Shown here one piece after another: positions 27,404-37,302 of a DNA stretch of 64,000 nt. This DNA is from Cardiobacterium hominis (GTDB taxonomy: Bacteria; Pseudomonadota; Gammaproteobacteria; Cardiobacteriales; Cardiobacteriaceae). The first letter of the stretch is position 1. Each line of letters starts with the position of its first letter. Made by a program: the position numbers and the translations under genes. The notes under the pieces were generated by a model. That model saw only the letters and a list, made by a program, of their open reading frames with translations, was not told where the DNA came from and did not search any database. The DNA is taken from positions 2,596,501-2,660,500 of the forward strand of contig NZ_LR134365.1 of NCBI RefSeq assembly GCF_900637305.1, written 5' to 3'.

Positions 27404-27415
27404 TTCAGACGACCT
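27404..27415 (-). other. Neisseria DNA uptake sequence (AG-mucDUS), inverted, between rhuM and hsdS
   Basis: TTCAGACGACCT, the reverse complement of AGGTCGTCTGAA. It is the same dialect as the terminator at 4542 and differs from the two AG-DUS copies in hsdR and hsdM by one base. Confidence 0.8.
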
Positions 27416-27443
27416 TTGAAGAGTTTTTAGAGATGAATTTAAG

Positions 27444-28619
27444 ATGAAAGAAGAATTAAAAATAAAATTTTTATCGGATTTAATTGATTTCAAAAATGGA
27501 AAATCAATTAAACCTTCTAGTGGGGATATCCCTATTTATGGTGGAAATGGTATTCTAGGGTATAGCGAAAAATATAACTATAACAACATATTGATTATTG
27601 GGCGCGTTGGTGCTTACTGCGGAAGTATTCATTATCACAAAGAAAAATGCTGGGTTTCTGATAATGCCATAGCAGGCGAAGTCAAAAGCGATTATTCGAT
27701 TGACTATTTGTACTATTTGATGAAATCACTGAATTTAAATGATAGACAGGTCGGTTCAAGCCAACCACTTTTGACACAAGGGGTTTTGAATAATATTTCT
27801 GTAAAGATATATGAATCTTCACAAACCCAACAATCCATCGCCGCCGTCCTATCCGCTTTGGACAAAAAAATCGCCCTGAACAAACAAATCAACGCGCGCT
27901 TGGAAGAGATGGCGAAAACCCTGTACGACTACTGGTTTGTGCAGTTCGATTTCCCTGATGCCAACGGCAAGCCCTACAAATCCTCAGGCGGCGAAATGGT
28001 GTTTGACGAAACCTTGAAACGGGAAATTCCGAAGGGGTGGGAGGTGAAGAGTTTGGGAGAAATTGCCTCAACAAGTTCTGGGGGGACTCCAACATCAACT
28101 ATTCAAGAATATTATAAAGGTGGGAATATTCCTTGGATAAACAGTGGGGAATTAAATAATAATTTTATTGTCCACACAGATAATTTTATTACTCAAACAG
28201 GAATGGATAATTCAAGTGCAAAACTTGTATCTGAAAAATCTATATTACTTGCTATGTATGGAGCAACAGCAGGAAAAACAAGTCTGATATCTTTTAAAAC
28301 TACAACAAATCAAGCTATTTGCTCAATCCTTCCCAAAGATATGAATCATAGAGTTTATATAAAAAGTTATTTAGATAATATGTACCTATACTTGGTTCAG
28401 CTAAGTTCGGGTTCTGCTCGTGATAACTTATCGCAAGACAAAATTAAACGACTACACCTTGTAATTCCAGAGAGTGGAATTTTGGAAATCTTCTCAAAAG
28501 TTACAGAGGATTTTTATAAAAAAATCGAAACAAATCTAAAACAAAGCCACCACCTGACCCAACTACGCGATTTCTTACTGCCCATGCTGATGAACGGACA
28601 GGTATTCGTGGCGAAATAA
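27444..28619 (+). CDS. hsdS: Type I restriction enzyme, specificity (S) subunit
   Basis: 391 residues with the usual two target-recognition domains and two conserved helical spacers. TRD1 spans about 1-125 (FLSDLIDFKNGKSIKPSSGD, IPIYGGNGILGYSEKYNY), the central spacer QQSIAAVLSALDKKIALNKQ then INARLEEMAKTLYDYWFVQF, TRD2 about 195-355 (IASTSSGGTPTSTIQEYY, IPWINSGELNN) and the C-terminal spacer KKIETNLKQSHHLTQLRDFL. It fixes the bipartite DNA target for HsdM and HsdR. Both TRDs are strongly AT-rich while the spacer is GC-rich, the usual sign of TRD exchange between species. The recognition sequence cannot be read off. Confidence 0.94.
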   Translation: MKEELKIKFLSDLIDFKNGKSIKPSSGDIPIYGGNGILGYSEKYNYNNILIIGRVGAYCGSIHYHKEKCWVSDNAIAGEVKSDYSIDYLYYLMKSLNLNDRQVGSSQPLLTQGVLNNISVKIYESSQTQQSIAAVLSALDKKIALNKQINARLEEMAKTLYDYWFVQFDFPDANGKPYKSSGGEMVFDETLKREIPKGWEVKSLGEIASTSSGGTPTSTIQEYYKGGNIPWINSGELNNNFIVHTDNFITQTGMDNSSAKLVSEKSILLAMYGATAGKTSLISFKTTTNQAICSILPKDMNHRVYIKSYLDNMYLYLVQLSSGSARDNLSQDKIKRLHLVIPESGILEIFSKVTEDFYKKIETNLKQSHHLTQLRDFLLPMLMNGQVFVAK

Positions 28620-28666
28620 GCCAGCTTTAAGAATCCGACTACGCGATAAAACAAACGAGATAAAAA

Positions 28667-30277
28667 ATGACCGAACAACATTTTACCGAACAAACCAAAG
28701 CCCTGATTGACAGTTTGAAAACCATCTGCGTCAACTACGGTTTAGGCAATGACGGCAACGAGTTCAAAATTATCAGTCAGGCGTTTCTGTATAAATTCCT
28801 AAACGACAAATACGATTTCGAAGTTAAACAAATTCGCAAAAAAAAGCCCGACGAGCTAATCGAGTTCGTCAATATGGATATTGAGGGAAAAACAGCCGTT
28901 TTGAAGCCCGAACATTCCATAAAATATCTGTCCGAGCGACAAAACGGCGCGGACTTTGCCAAACTCTTTGACGATACGCTGACCGATATTGCCGCTTGTA
29001 ATGCGGATTTGTTTTCAGTGAAAACCGAAGGCGGGGCGAAAATTGTGTTGTTCGAGCGTATCAGTCAATATATTACCGACGAAGGCCGACGCGATGATTT
29101 TTGCCGCGCGTTGATTTCCAAGCTGGCAGGTTTCAGCTTTGAGGTGATTTTTGCGCAAAAATTTGATTTTTTCGCCACGATTTTTGAATACCTGATTAAA
29201 GACTACAACAGCAATTCCGGCGGCAAATACGCCGAATACTACACGCCGCATGCGGTGGCGCGGATTATGGCGGATATTTTGGTGCCAGAGGCGGTGCGCG
29301 GGCAAATCCGCAGCGTGGACGTTTACGACCCGTCGGCTGGCTCGGGAACGCTGTTGATGAATGTCGCGCACGCCATCGGCGAAGACAAATGTATGATTTA
29401 TACGCAGGATATTTCGCAAAAATCGTCCAATCTGTTGCGGCTGAATCTGATTTTGAACAATTTGGTGCATTCACTGAATAATGTGGTTCAGGGCAATACG
29501 ATTTTGTCGCCCGCTCATAAAGACGCTTCAGGCCGTCTGAAAAAATTTGATTTCATCGTTTCCAATCCGCCGTTTAAATTGGATTTCAGCGATTTTCGCG
29601 ACCAATTGGAAGGCGAGGAAAACCGCGAACGCTTTTTTGCCGGTATCCCGAAAATCAAAGCAAAAGATACGGATAAGATGGAAATCTATCAGCTTTTTAT
29701 CCAGCATATCTTGTTTAGCCTGAAAGAAAACGGCAAAGCGGCAATTGTGTTGCCGACGGGCTTTATCACCGCTCAATCGGGCATCGACAAAAAAATCCGC
29801 GAACATTTGGTAGAAAATAAAATGCTCGCCGGCGTGGTTTCTATGCCTTCAAATATTTTTGCTACCACGGGAACTAATGTTTCCATCCTGTTTATCGATA
29901 AAGCTAATAAAAACAAAGTAGTATTAATCGATGCATCGGGATTGGGCGAAAAAATCAAAGACGGCAAAAACCAAAAAACCGTACTTTCCCGCGCAGAAGA
30001 ACAAAAAATCTGCAATACCTTCACGCACAAACAGGTAGTGGAAGATTTCAGCGTGGTGGTCAGCTACGATGAAATTAAAGCCAAAAACTACAGCCTGTCC
30101 GCGGGGCAGTATTTCGAGGTAAAGATTGATTATGTAGATATTTCCGCCGACGAATTTGCGCAGAAAATGGCGGAATTTTCGGCGGATTTGGACAAACTCT
30201 TCACTGAATCTGCCGAATTGGAACGGGAAATCAAGGATAAATTGCAAAGACTGCAATTCAACGGTGATTATTCATAG
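28667..30277 (+). CDS. hsdM: Type I restriction enzyme, N6-adenine methyltransferase (M) subunit
   Basis: 536 residues. SAM-binding motif DPSAGSGTLLMN near residue 222 and catalytic NPPF at 300-303 (DFIVSNPPFKLDF) identify an adenine-N6 gamma-class methyltransferase. The N-terminal helical domain (LIDSLKTICVNYGLGNDGNE onward) and the C-terminal helices that bind HsdS are present. It methylates host DNA at the HsdS target and forms the M2S core. An AG-DUS lies inside the gene at 29530. Unusually it is the last gene of the operon, after hsdS; hsdM more often precedes hsdS. Confidence 0.96.
   Translation: MTEQHFTEQTKALIDSLKTICVNYGLGNDGNEFKIISQAFLYKFLNDKYDFEVKQIRKKKPDELIEFVNMDIEGKTAVLKPEHSIKYLSERQNGADFAKLFDDTLTDIAACNADLFSVKTEGGAKIVLFERISQYITDEGRRDDFCRALISKLAGFSFEVIFAQKFDFFATIFEYLIKDYNSNSGGKYAEYYTPHAVARIMADILVPEAVRGQIRSVDVYDPSAGSGTLLMNVAHAIGEDKCMIYTQDISQKSSNLLRLNLILNNLVHSLNNVVQGNTILSPAHKDASGRLKKFDFIVSNPPFKLDFSDFRDQLEGEENRERFFAGIPKIKAKDTDKMEIYQLFIQHILFSLKENGKAAIVLPTGFITAQSGIDKKIREHLVENKMLAGVVSMPSNIFATTGTNVSILFIDKANKNKVVLIDASGLGEKIKDGKNQKTVLSRAEEQKICNTFTHKQVVEDFSVVVSYDEIKAKNYSLSAGQYFEVKIDYVDISADEFAQKMAEFSADLDKLFTESAELEREIKDKLQRLQFNGDYS
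29530..29541 (+). other. Neisseria DNA uptake sequence (AG-DUS) inside hsdM
   Basis: Exact AGGCCGTCTGAA. With the copies at 25043 and 27404 it marks the hsd locus as neisserial in origin. Confidence 0.85.
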
Positions 30278-30410
30278 TGTCTCTGTATTCCGCATGGATA
30301 GTCACCATGGCAAATGTTATTTGGGGATTTATTTTATCGATATGGGTTTTACCCATCCCCTCACACACATCTTTTACAGTCGTTGCAGAGGATTGATACG
30401 GCGTTGGTCC

Positions 30411-30508
30411 GCCAAGCGGCGTAAATACTGGGCCCGTCAAGCGGCGTAAATACAGGCCTCGTCAAGCGGCGTAAACACTGAGCTCACCAAGCGGCGTAAA
30501 TACTGGCG
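30411..30508 (+). repeat. Tandem 25-bp units of the CAAGCGG dispersed repeat
   Basis: Four units of about 25 bp (GCCAAGCGGCGTAAATACTG plus GGCCC and variants) fill most of the gap between hsdM and IS copy C. It is the same family as the arrays at 46121 and 62817. Confidence 0.85.
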
Positions 30509-30551
30509 TAATGGACAAAATAGGTGTTTTTTTCGAGACGTAACGCTCTAA

Positions 30552-31391
30552 GAACGTGTTCATTGTCTCAGCCTCTGCTGTAAACTATCGGTATGAACAG
30601 AAAAACCTACCCAAGCGATATCAGTCGCGAGCAATTTGCGCCTCTCCTTCCCCTGCTGGAAAGTGCCCGTAAACGCACAGCGCCACGCCAGGTGGACTTG
30701 TACGATATCTCGTGCCATTCTCTATCTGCAACGCACCGGCTGCTCCTGGCGCGCTTTGCCGGGCGATTTCCCCAAATGGCGCACCGTGCATTCCTACTTC
30801 CAGAGATGGACTGAGCTACGCGAGAGTGGCATCAGCATCCTTGAGGAAGCATTAAAAAAATCAGGTAGTTGCGGAGCGCCGCAAGCAGGGTCGCCATGAA
30901 GCAACCACTTTCCTGATTATTGATGCGCAGAGTGTGAAGAACACGGATACCGCCATGGAAAAAGGCTACGATGCGGGCAAGAAGGTTAGCGGTATCAAGC
31001 GGCATATCGCGGTTGACACGCAGGGTTTGCCGCATGCGCTTGCGGTAACGACGGCGGATATTACGGATAGAAAAGGCTGTCTGCTAGCCTTGGAACATGG
31101 GCGGGATAATCTTGGTGCGGTACAAAAAATCCTTGCTGACGGTGGTTACACGGGTAAAGCATTTGCTTCGTCGGTACAGGAGTTGATTGGTGCGGAGGTA
31201 GAGATTGCCAAACGAAACGAATTGCACCGTTTTGCAGTATTGCCGAAGCGATGGGTAGTAGAGCGCAGTTTTTCCTGGTTGGAAAAGAATAGGCGGCTTT
31301 GGAAAAACTGCGAGCGTAAGTTGAGTACCAGTCTGCAAATGGTAGCTTTGGCTTTCTTGGGAGTCCTGCTGCGAAGACCATGAACACGTTC
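30552..31391 (+). mobile_element. IS5-family insertion sequence, copy C
   Basis: 840 bp, inverted ends GAACGTGTTCA / TGAACACGTTC. It is the only copy with matching flanks: TAA on both sides (30549-30551 and 31392-31394), the TNA target duplication expected for this family, so this copy arrived by simple transposition. It carries the 2-bp deletion in orfA. Confidence 0.92.
30593..31383 (+). pseudogene. IS5-family transposase, copy C (orfA frameshifted)
   Basis: orfA loses frame after VDLYDI through the same 2-bp deletion seen in copies A and D. orfB (30934-31383) keeps all DDE residues. The orfB segment ALEHGRDNLGAVQKILADGG groups this copy with D, whereas A and B read ALKRELD. Confidence 0.85.
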
Positions 31392-31434
31392 TAAGGTGTA
31401 CACGCTTACGAATGTTTTTAACGCAGCAGATACC

Positions 31435-31531
31435 GAATCTAGACTTGAAAAACCACGCGATGGTGGGAGTCGGTAGGTCCTCCTTGCAACAGTGACCGTA
31501 AACCGATGAAATCACGCGGTTTTTTTCATAG
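31435..31531 (+). ncRNA. Candidate structured leader or small RNA ending in a terminator upstream of rpmE2
   Basis: AAAAACCACGCGAT (about 31447-31460) can pair imperfectly with ATCACGCGGTTTTT (about 31511-31524), enclosing shorter helices such as CGGT/ACCG. A smaller alternative hairpin AAACCG...CGGTTT just before the T7 run works as an intrinsic terminator. It ends about 20 bp before the rpmE2 ribosome site. Two mutually exclusive folds suggest attenuation, but I know no matching RNA family; a free small RNA is equally possible. Confidence 0.4.
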
Positions 31532-31550
31532 CAACCCGAATGGAGATTTC

Positions 31551-31796
31551 ATGAAACCCGATATTCATCCGAACTACCGTCCGGTCGTCTTCAAAGACAA
31601 CAGCGCCGACTTCGCCATCCTGACCCGTTCTACCGTCGAAACCAAAGAAACAATCACTTGGACCGATGGCAAAGAATATCCGCTGGTGCGCGTTGATATC
31701 AGCAGCCAATCCCACCCGTTCTATACCGGCAAACAGAACATTGTTGATACTGCCGGTCGTGTGGATCGCTTCAAACGCAAATACGGCAAGAAATAA
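31551..31796 (+). CDS. rpmE2: Ribosomal protein bL31, type B (zinc-independent paralogue)
   Basis: 81 residues from ATG 31551 (GGAG at 31542-31545; the longer frame from 31506 lies in the leader). [20 protein letters not shown], then [20 protein letters not shown] and RKYGKK are diagnostic of L31. It lacks the CxxC zinc-binding cysteines of type A, so it is the C-minus form that replaces the zinc protein on the 50S subunit during zinc starvation and is usually Zur-controlled. I see no clear Zur box; the structured leader is the more obvious control element. Terminator at 31812. Confidence 0.95.
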   Translation: MKPDIHPNYRPVVFKDNSADFAILTRSTVETKETITWTDGKEYPLVRVDISSQSHPFYTGKQNIVDTAGRVDRFKRKYGKK

Positions 31797-31811
31797 ACCG
31801 CTTTCTGCGAT

Positions 31812-31840
31812 AAAAAAACCGGCGTCAAGCCGGTTTTTTT
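31812..31840. terminator. Bidirectional terminator between rpmE2 and pgmB
   Basis: A-run then CCGGC, loop GTCAA, GCCGG then T7 (31834-31840). Works for both strands. Confidence 0.88.
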
Positions 31841-31910
31841 ATCGCAAGTTCGGTAGAAGAAAAAAGGCTCCATCATGGGGCTTGTTATTTTTGTTTGTCG
31901 CATTGATGCT

Positions 31911-32573
31911 TCAATGCAGCGCCGCCCAAACTTCATCTAGATAGGCGAGAGTCAGGTGGGCAGTATCGGGGACGAGGGCGATGTCACTGCCCAGGTCTTC
32001 TGCTTTGCCCACGCCGACAGGCAGCGCACCGGCGGCTTTGATGGCGGTGATGCCGGCGGCGGCGTCTTCAATGCCGATGCAGTCGCGGATGTCCACCCCC
32101 ACGCCTTGCGCGGCGGCGAGGAAAATGTCCGGTGCCGGTTTGGAGTGGGCGACGGCGGCAGGGTCGGCAATGGCGTCGAAGTAGGCGGTGAGCTGCATTT
32201 TTTCGAGCAGGAAGGGGCCGTTTTTGCTCGCCGAGGCCAGCGCGATTTTTTTGCCCGCCGCGCGCAGGGCTTGCAGCAGGGCGAGGATGCCCGGGTACAC
32301 GTCTTCAGGACGGACGGCCTGAATCATTTCGACGTAGTTGTCGTTTTTGCGTGTGGTCAGGCGGGCAAATTCGGCATCGTCCACACTTTTGCCGCCGTAG
32401 GCGAGAATGCGGCGCAAGGAATCGTCACGCGAGACGCCTTTGAGTTGTTCGTTGAAGGCGCGGTCGATATGAATGCCCTGTTCTTCGGCGAGTTTTTTCC
32501 AGGCCAGGTAGTGGTATTCGGCAGTGTCGGTGATGACGCCGTCGAGGTCGAAGAGGACGGCTTGGTAGGTCAT
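31911..32573 (-). CDS. pgmB: Beta-phosphoglucomutase
   Basis: 220 residues, HAD superfamily. Converts beta-glucose-1-phosphate from maltose phosphorylase into glucose-6-phosphate. Nucleophile and acid/base Asp9 and Asp11 in [13 protein letters not shown]; cap-domain KGVSRDDSL; motif [10 protein letters not shown]; Lys in HSKPAPDIF; metal-binding [22 protein letters not shown] precedes the start. It is the last gene of the transporter-galM-mapA-pgmB operon, separated from mapA by 127 bp that contain dispersed repeats. Confidence 0.96.
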   Translation of the reverse strand: MTYQAVLFDLDGVITDTAEYHYLAWKKLAEEQGIHIDRAFNEQLKGVSRDDSLRRILAYGGKSVDDAEFARLTTRKNDNYVEMIQAVRPEDVYPGILALLQALRAAGKKIALASASKNGPFLLEKMQLTAYFDAIADPAAVAHSKPAPDIFLAAAQGVGVDIRDCIGIEDAAAGITAIKAAGALPVGVGKAEDLGSDIALVPDTAHLTLAYLDEVWAALH

Positions 32574-32597
32574 GGTTGTTCTCCTGTGTTGAGAGAT

Positions 32598-32690
32598 TCG
32601 TCAAGCGGCGTACGCGGGGTTTGCGCATAGTCTTCCCCCTTGCGTCGCTGCGTGACACCTTTCCCCGCAAGCGGGGGAAGGGATTTTTCT
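32598..32690. repeat. Dispersed repeats between mapA and pgmB
   Basis: A single CAAGCGGCGT unit near 32609 and a hairpin CCTTTCCCCGC (32658-32668) / GCGGGGGAAGGG (32671-32682). The same hairpin sequence recurs at 55976-56001 and, in variant form, at 46063-46085. Confidence 0.65.
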
Positions 32691-32700
32691 CTGTGGTTTT

Positions 32701-34965
32701 TTACCCGTTTTTTTGCAGTGGCGCGCTGTGGCTGTCTTTCAGGGTCAGGGTTTCGCCATAGAGTTTGAGCGGCAGGGCGTCACCTTTGAGCAGGCGCAGG
32801 GTGACGTTTTTGCCGTCCACTTCTATTTTTATCAGGCGGCCACGGTAGTTGATATGGAAGGTGTAGCCCGTCCAGTCTGATGGCAGGAAGGGCGCGAAGC
32901 TGAGGGTACCACCCCAGGTTTTCATTTGTGCGAAGCCCTGGACGATGGCCAGCCATGAACCGGTCATGGAGGTGATGTGCAGGCCGTCTTCGGTGTCGTT
33001 GTTGTAGTTGTCGAGGTCGAGGCGGGCAGTGCGCTGGTACATTTCCACGGCTTTGGCTTCTTTGCCGAGTTCGGCGGCGAGGATGGCGTGGATGGAGGGC
33101 GACAGCGAGCTTTCGTGCACGGTCATCGGTTCGTAGTAGTCGAAGTTGCGCCGTTTTTCGTCGAGGGTGTAGCGGTCGCCGAAGAAGTAGATGCCTTGCA
33201 GGACGTCGGCCTGTTTGATGAAGGGCGAGCGCAGGATTTTGTCCCACGACCATTTCTGGTTCAGCGGCAGGTCGTCCGGCGAGAGGGCGGAGACGGGGCG
33301 GATGTCTTTGTCGAGGAAGCCGTCGTGCTGGACGAAGATGCCCTGTTCTTTGTCTTCGGGATAGTACATGTTCGCGATGATGTCCTGCCATTTGCCGCGC
33401 TCGGCGTCGCTGATGTTGAGGTCGGGGCGCGGGTGTTTTTGCAGGGCCTCCAGGGTGTATTGCAGTACCCAGGCGGCGAGGGTGTTGGTGTACCAGTTGT
33501 TGTTGATGTTGTTTTCGTATTCGTTCGGCCCGGTCACGCCGTGGATCATGTATTTGCCGTGGCGTTTGGAGTAGTGGACGCGGTCCGCCCAGAAGCGCGA
33601 GACTTCGACCAGCACTTCCAGACCTTCTTTGGCGAGGTAGCTGTCATCGCCGGTGTAGTTGGTGTAGTTGTAGATGGCGTAAGGGATGGCACCGTTGCGG
33701 TGGATTTCTTCGAAGGTGATTTCCCATTCGTTGTGGCATTCGACGCCGGTGAAGGTAACCATCGGGTAGAGCGCGCCGGCGAGGCCTTGCTGTCGGGCGT
33801 TGTGCTGGGCCTGCGGCAACTGGTTGTGGCGGTATTTGAGCAGGTTGCGGGTGACGTTCGGCTCGGCCAGGGCGAGGTAGAGTGGTACGGCGTAGGCTTC
33901 GGTGTCCCAGTAGGTGGCGCCGCCGTATTTTTCGCCGGTGAAGCCTTTCGGGCCGATGTTGAGGCGGGCGTCTTCGCCGTAGTAGGTGGCGAATAGCTGG
34001 AAGAGGTTGAAGCGGATGCCTTGTTGTGCTTCGTTGTTGCCGCTGATGACGACGTCGGCGATATCCCAGCGCTGTTTCCAGCCCGCTTCGTGGGCGGCGA
34101 GGAGGTCGGCGTGGTTTTGTCCGCTGATGTTTGCGGAGAGGTCGCGTCCGGCTTTTTGTACGGCGGCGAGACCGTCGTAGTCGCGGCTGGTGGTGATGAT
34201 GACGCGTTTTTCAAAGGTTTTCGGCGCCGCGCCCACTTCGGCTTCGAAGCGGTTAGTCACGCGCCAGTCGCTGCTGTCGTGGCCGGTGGCGGTGAAGTCG
34301 CCAGCGAAGGTTTGTTCGGCGTTGACGATGAATTGGTCAACGCCGAAGGGATTGGCGACGGTTTGGGTGGCAATGCTGCCACGGTCGGCGGCAACGTCGC
34401 GCGCCAGTACTTGCCAGAATTTTTCTTCGTAGTTGGCGTCTTCGTTTTTCACGTCGGCGTCAATGACGGCGTCAATGCGTACTTTGTGGGTTTTGCCGTC
34501 GGTGGCGGTGATGTCCCAGCGGATGAGCGCCAGTTCTTTTTGCGCGACGGAGAGGAATTTGCTGATGCGGAACTGGACGCCGAAGAGGGTGAACTGGCGG
34601 TGCAGGACGCCAGTGTGCATGTCGAGTTCGAGGACGAAGTCGGTGGGGGCGTGTTTGCCGAGGTCAACTTCCTGGCCGTCAACGTAGATGGCAACTTTGC
34701 TGTAATTCAAGGCGTTGATGGCTTTGCCGAAGTATTTGGGGTAGCCGTTTTTCCACCAGCCGACGCGGGTTTTGTCCGGGAACCACACGCCGCCGATGTA
34801 GGTGCCGAGGTGGCTGTCGCCGCTGTAGGTTTCTTCGAAGTTGCCGCGCATGCCCATGTAGCCGTTGCCGAGGCTGGTCAGGCTTTCTTGCAGGCGCTTG
34901 TGTTCTTTTTCCAGTTTGGTGCTGCGGATGCTCCAGGGGTGGATTTCCATGATTCTCAGGTACAT
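32701..34965 (-). CDS. mapA: Maltose phosphorylase (GH65)
   Basis: 754 residues from ATG 34965, which follows the galM stop by one base and has GAGGA upstream; the frame is open further 5' but into galM. Cytoplasmic enzyme: maltose + phosphate gives beta-glucose-1-phosphate + glucose. GH65 features: N-terminal [20 protein letters not shown], the beta-sandwich, then the (alpha/alpha)6 barrel with [32 protein letters not shown], and the general acid Glu482 in [18 protein letters not shown]. The length equals that of characterised lactobacillar maltose phosphorylases. Trehalose or kojibiose phosphorylase is possible within GH65, but the operon with galM, pgmB and an MFS maltose-type carrier favours maltose. 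Confidence 0.94.
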   Translation of the reverse strand: MYLRIMEIHPWSIRSTKLEKEHKRLQESLTSLGNGYMGMRGNFEETYSGDSHLGTYIGGVWFPDKTRVGWWKNGYPKYFGKAINALNYSKVAIYVDGQEVDLGKHAPTDFVLELDMHTGVLHRQFTLFGVQFRISKFLSVAQKELALIRWDITATDGKTHKVRIDAVIDADVKNEDANYEEKFWQVLARDVAADRGSIATQTVANPFGVDQFIVNAEQTFAGDFTATGHDSSDWRVTNRFEAEVGAAPKTFEKRVIITTSRDYDGLAAVQKAGRDLSANISGQNHADLLAAHEAGWKQRWDIADVVISGNNEAQQGIRFNLFQLFATYYGEDARLNIGPKGFTGEKYGGATYWDTEAYAVPLYLALAEPNVTRNLLKYRHNQLPQAQHNARQQGLAGALYPMVTFTGVECHNEWEITFEEIHRNGAIPYAIYNYTNYTGDDSYLAKEGLEVLVEVSRFWADRVHYSKRHGKYMIHGVTGPNEYENNINNNWYTNTLAAWVLQYTLEALQKHPRPDLNISDAERGKWQDIIANMYYPEDKEQGIFVQHDGFLDKDIRPVSALSPDDLPLNQKWSWDKILRSPFIKQADVLQGIYFFGDRYTLDEKRRNFDYYEPMTVHESSLSPSIHAILAAELGKEAKAVEMYQRTARLDLDNYNNDTEDGLHITSMTGSWLAIVQGFAQMKTWGGTLSFAPFLPSDWTGYTFHINYRGRLIKIEVDGKNVTLRLLKGDALPLKLYGETLTLKDSHSAPLQKNG

Positions 34966-34966
34966 A

Positions 34967-35944
34967 TCAGTGTCCTCTTTCGGGTTGGAAGATGATGGTG
35001 GATTGGTGGCGCGCGCCGTCTTTGAGGCGGATGTCGCCGTATTCGGGACGGTGCAGGCTGTTGGGCAGGGTTTGCAGTTCGGTGGCGAGTGCGTCGTAAG
35101 TGCCCGCGTCATGCGCGGTGCTGTCCTGCGGTGCAGCGGTGAAGATAATCAGGCCGTTGCGGTCGCCATAGAGGCGGACGCGGTAGTCGGGGGTACTCAG
35201 GATGGCTGCTGCCTGGCGGATGTCAGCGGGGACGCGGTAGATGTCGTCAAAACCCCCGCTTGCGCGCACGGCATCATCCAGCGGACGCGCAAGGCGGAAG
35301 TCGTAAGCGGGATTGTCGTCTGCATTGAGCGGCAGTTTTTCCGCATTGACGGCGATATGTTCGCCCTGCGGGATGTGCAGGGTGCAGCCGTGCAGGCCGC
35401 GCGGCAGGCGCCAGTAGATATGCAGGGTCGGGTCAAACACGGTGTCGCCATGCGCCGTCGCTTCGTAGCGGAGGGTGAGGCGGTCGTCCGCGGCCAGCTG
35501 GTAATCAATGCTGAGTTCAAGGTCGCCGGGGTAGCCGTCCTGCGCCGCAGTCACGGTCGTGCTGAGGCGCAGTAACTGCGCATCCAGCCGCTGCACGGTG
35601 AAGAGCCTCCCCGCCAGCCCGTGCGAACCGCCGTGCAGGGCGTTACGCCCTTCGTTCGCCTCCACGCGGCAGGATTTGCCGAAGAGGTCGAATGCGGCCC
35701 CAGCGATGCGTCCGGCGACGCGGCCAATCTGCTTGTTAATCTGAAACGGGTTCTGCACATAATCGGCGGCGTTGTCGTAGCCGATGACCAGCGGCAGGCG
35801 GCCATTATCTGTGCGCAGCGAGTAATCTTGGACGATACCGCCAAGATTGAGCACACACACCCGTGTGCCGCGCGCATTTTCCAGGTAATAGCCGACGACC
35901 GGCACCCCGTGCAGGGTGCCGAACGGTTTGGACAGCGCATCCAT
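34967..35944 (-). CDS. galM: Aldose 1-epimerase (mutarotase)
   Basis: 325 residues. Interconverts alpha and beta anomers of glucose, supplying the right anomer for glucokinase or the phosphorylase. Family hallmarks: [56 protein letters not shown] with the catalytic His, and the [15 protein letters not shown] region. Its ATG overlaps the transporter stop (ATGA at 35942-35946) and its own stop is one base from the mapA start, so all are translationally coupled. Confidence 0.93.
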   Translation of the reverse strand: MDALSKPFGTLHGVPVVGYYLENARGTRVCVLNLGGIVQDYSLRTDNGRLPLVIGYDNAADYVQNPFQINKQIGRVAGRIAGAAFDLFGKSCRVEANEGRNALHGGSHGLAGRLFTVQRLDAQLLRLSTTVTAAQDGYPGDLELSIDYQLAADDRLTLRYEATAHGDTVFDPTLHIYWRLPRGLHGCTLHIPQGEHIAVNAEKLPLNADDNPAYDFRLARPLDDAVRASGGFDDIYRVPADIRQAAAILSTPDYRVRLYGDRNGLIIFTAAPQDSTAHDAGTYDALATELQTLPNSLHRPEYGDIRLKDGARHQSTIIFQPERGH

Positions 35945-37302
35945 CAGGCGTGATCCGTCTTGGCGTGCGTTTCCTTAATCAGGAACACCGAAAACGCGCC
36001 GGCAAGCAGGATGATCCCGGCGGCAATAAACATATTGGCCTGTGTGCCGCCCAATAACGGGTAGAGGCCGAAACTCATAAGCGAAGCGACAATCTGCGGC
36101 AGGCAAATCGAGCCGTTAAAGAGGCCGAGATAGGTGCCCATATGTTTGCCGGAAAGGGCATTGGTCACGATTGTCAGCGGGTAAGTGATAATCCCCGCCC
36201 AGGCAATGCCGACCAGGATAAAGGACAGAATCAGCACATATTTATTGCCGACATAGGCGATGGAGAGGAAACCCAGCGCACCCAGTGCCAGACAGGCGAA
36301 ATAACCGTGCTTATGGAACTGGTTCGGCACCTTCGCCAGCACATACGAGCACGCGACTGCCGCGATGGACTGCACCGCCGCCAGCATCCCGTACCAGTTG
36401 CCCGCTTCCTGATAGCCGGCAGAAGCGGCGTCTGTGGTCTGCCAGACATTGGCGGCAATCGCGCCTGCGGAATACGTCCACAAATACTGGAAGGCAAACC
36501 AGCAGAAAAACTGCGTCAATGACACCGTCCAGAAGGCCTTGGGCGCGGTTTTCAGCAGCGTCAGCCAGCTCACCTTGTCCTGATTGTCCTGCACTGAAAT
36601 ACCGTGATAACGCGCATAAGTGGCAGGGTCGTACTCCTTCACCTTGAAAATCGTGAAGGCGCTGGTAATGACGAGCAGCGCCGCGCCGACATAAAACGCG
36701 ACCACCACCGTCTGCGGCACCACGCCCGCCGGTGCCGTGTTGGCGAGACCGATATAGGCGAACACGAACGGCAACACGGCGGCAATCACCGAACCGGCAT
36801 TGGCGAGAAAACTCTGAATACCGTAGGCATAACTCTTCTGCTCGTCGTTAACCATATCGCCGACCATCATCTTGAACGGCTGCATTGCCATGTTGGACGA
36901 CACATCCAGCAGGGCAATCATCAGCGCGCCAAATACCAGCGCGGCAAGTGGGCCAAAGCCGAAACTGCCGGAGTTCGGCATCAAAATCATGACCAGCACG
37001 GCAATCAGCGCGCCATACAGCAGATACGGCAGGCGGCGGCCACCGAGACGCGGTGCCCAAGTGCGGTCCGAATAATGGCCGACGATGGGCTGTACCAAAA
37101 GACCCGCCAGCGGCGGCAGGATAAAGAACCAGCCGAGACTGTGCGGGTCAGCGCCGAGTGTTTGGAAAATGCGGCTCATCTGCGAGCTTTGCAGGGTGAA
37201 GGCCGTCTGCACGCCGAGAAAACCGAAGCTGATCATCCAGATAGTACTTTGGGGCAGCGTGGGCAGGCCTTGCTGCGCCGTTTGCGGGGTGAGTTCCGAC
37301 AT
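35944..37302 (-). CDS. MFS sugar (maltose-type) transporter
   Basis: 452 residues with 12 predicted membrane helices. STIWMISFGFLGVQTAFTLQ, then SLGWFFILPPLAGLLVQPIV and GHYSDRTWAPRLGGRRLPYL (the MFS loop 2-3 motif D-R-x-x-x-R-x-G-R-R) place it with the SLC45/GPH-like maltose-sucrose carriers. First gene of the maltose operon, GAGGAG before ATG 37302. It would bring in maltose by proton symport for phosphorolysis inside the cell. The order transporter-galM-mapA-pgmB is, as I recall, that of the meningococcal cluster. Confidence 0.9.
   Translation of the reverse strand: MSELTPQTAQQGLPTLPQSTIWMISFGFLGVQTAFTLQSSQMSRIFQTLGADPHSLGWFFILPPLAGLLVQPIVGHYSDRTWAPRLGGRRLPYLLYGALIAVLVMILMPNSGSFGFGPLAALVFGALMIALLDVSSNMAMQPFKMMVGDMVNDEQKSYAYGIQSFLANAGSVIAAVLPFVFAYIGLANTAPAGVVPQTVVVAFYVGAALLVITSAFTIFKVKEYDPATYARYHGISVQDNQDKVSWLTLLKTAPKAFWTVSLTQFFCWFAFQYLWTYSAGAIAANVWQTTDAASAGYQEAGNWYGMLAAVQSIAAVACSYVLAKVPNQFHKHGYFACLALGALGFLSIAYVGNKYVLILSFILVGIAWAGIITYPLTIVTNALSGKHMGTYLGLFNGSICLPQIVASLMSFGLYPLLGGTQANMFIAAGIILLAGAFSVFLIKETHAKTDHA

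Noticed and set aside
31084-31515. Minus-strand 143-aa frame spanning IS copy C and the rpmE2 leader
   Set aside because: Runs antisense through the transposase and structured leader with no ribosome site; no protein family recognised.
32977-33996. 339-aa plus-strand frame within mapA
   Set aside because: Antisense shadow of the GH65 gene with Val/Phe/Gly-rich composition.
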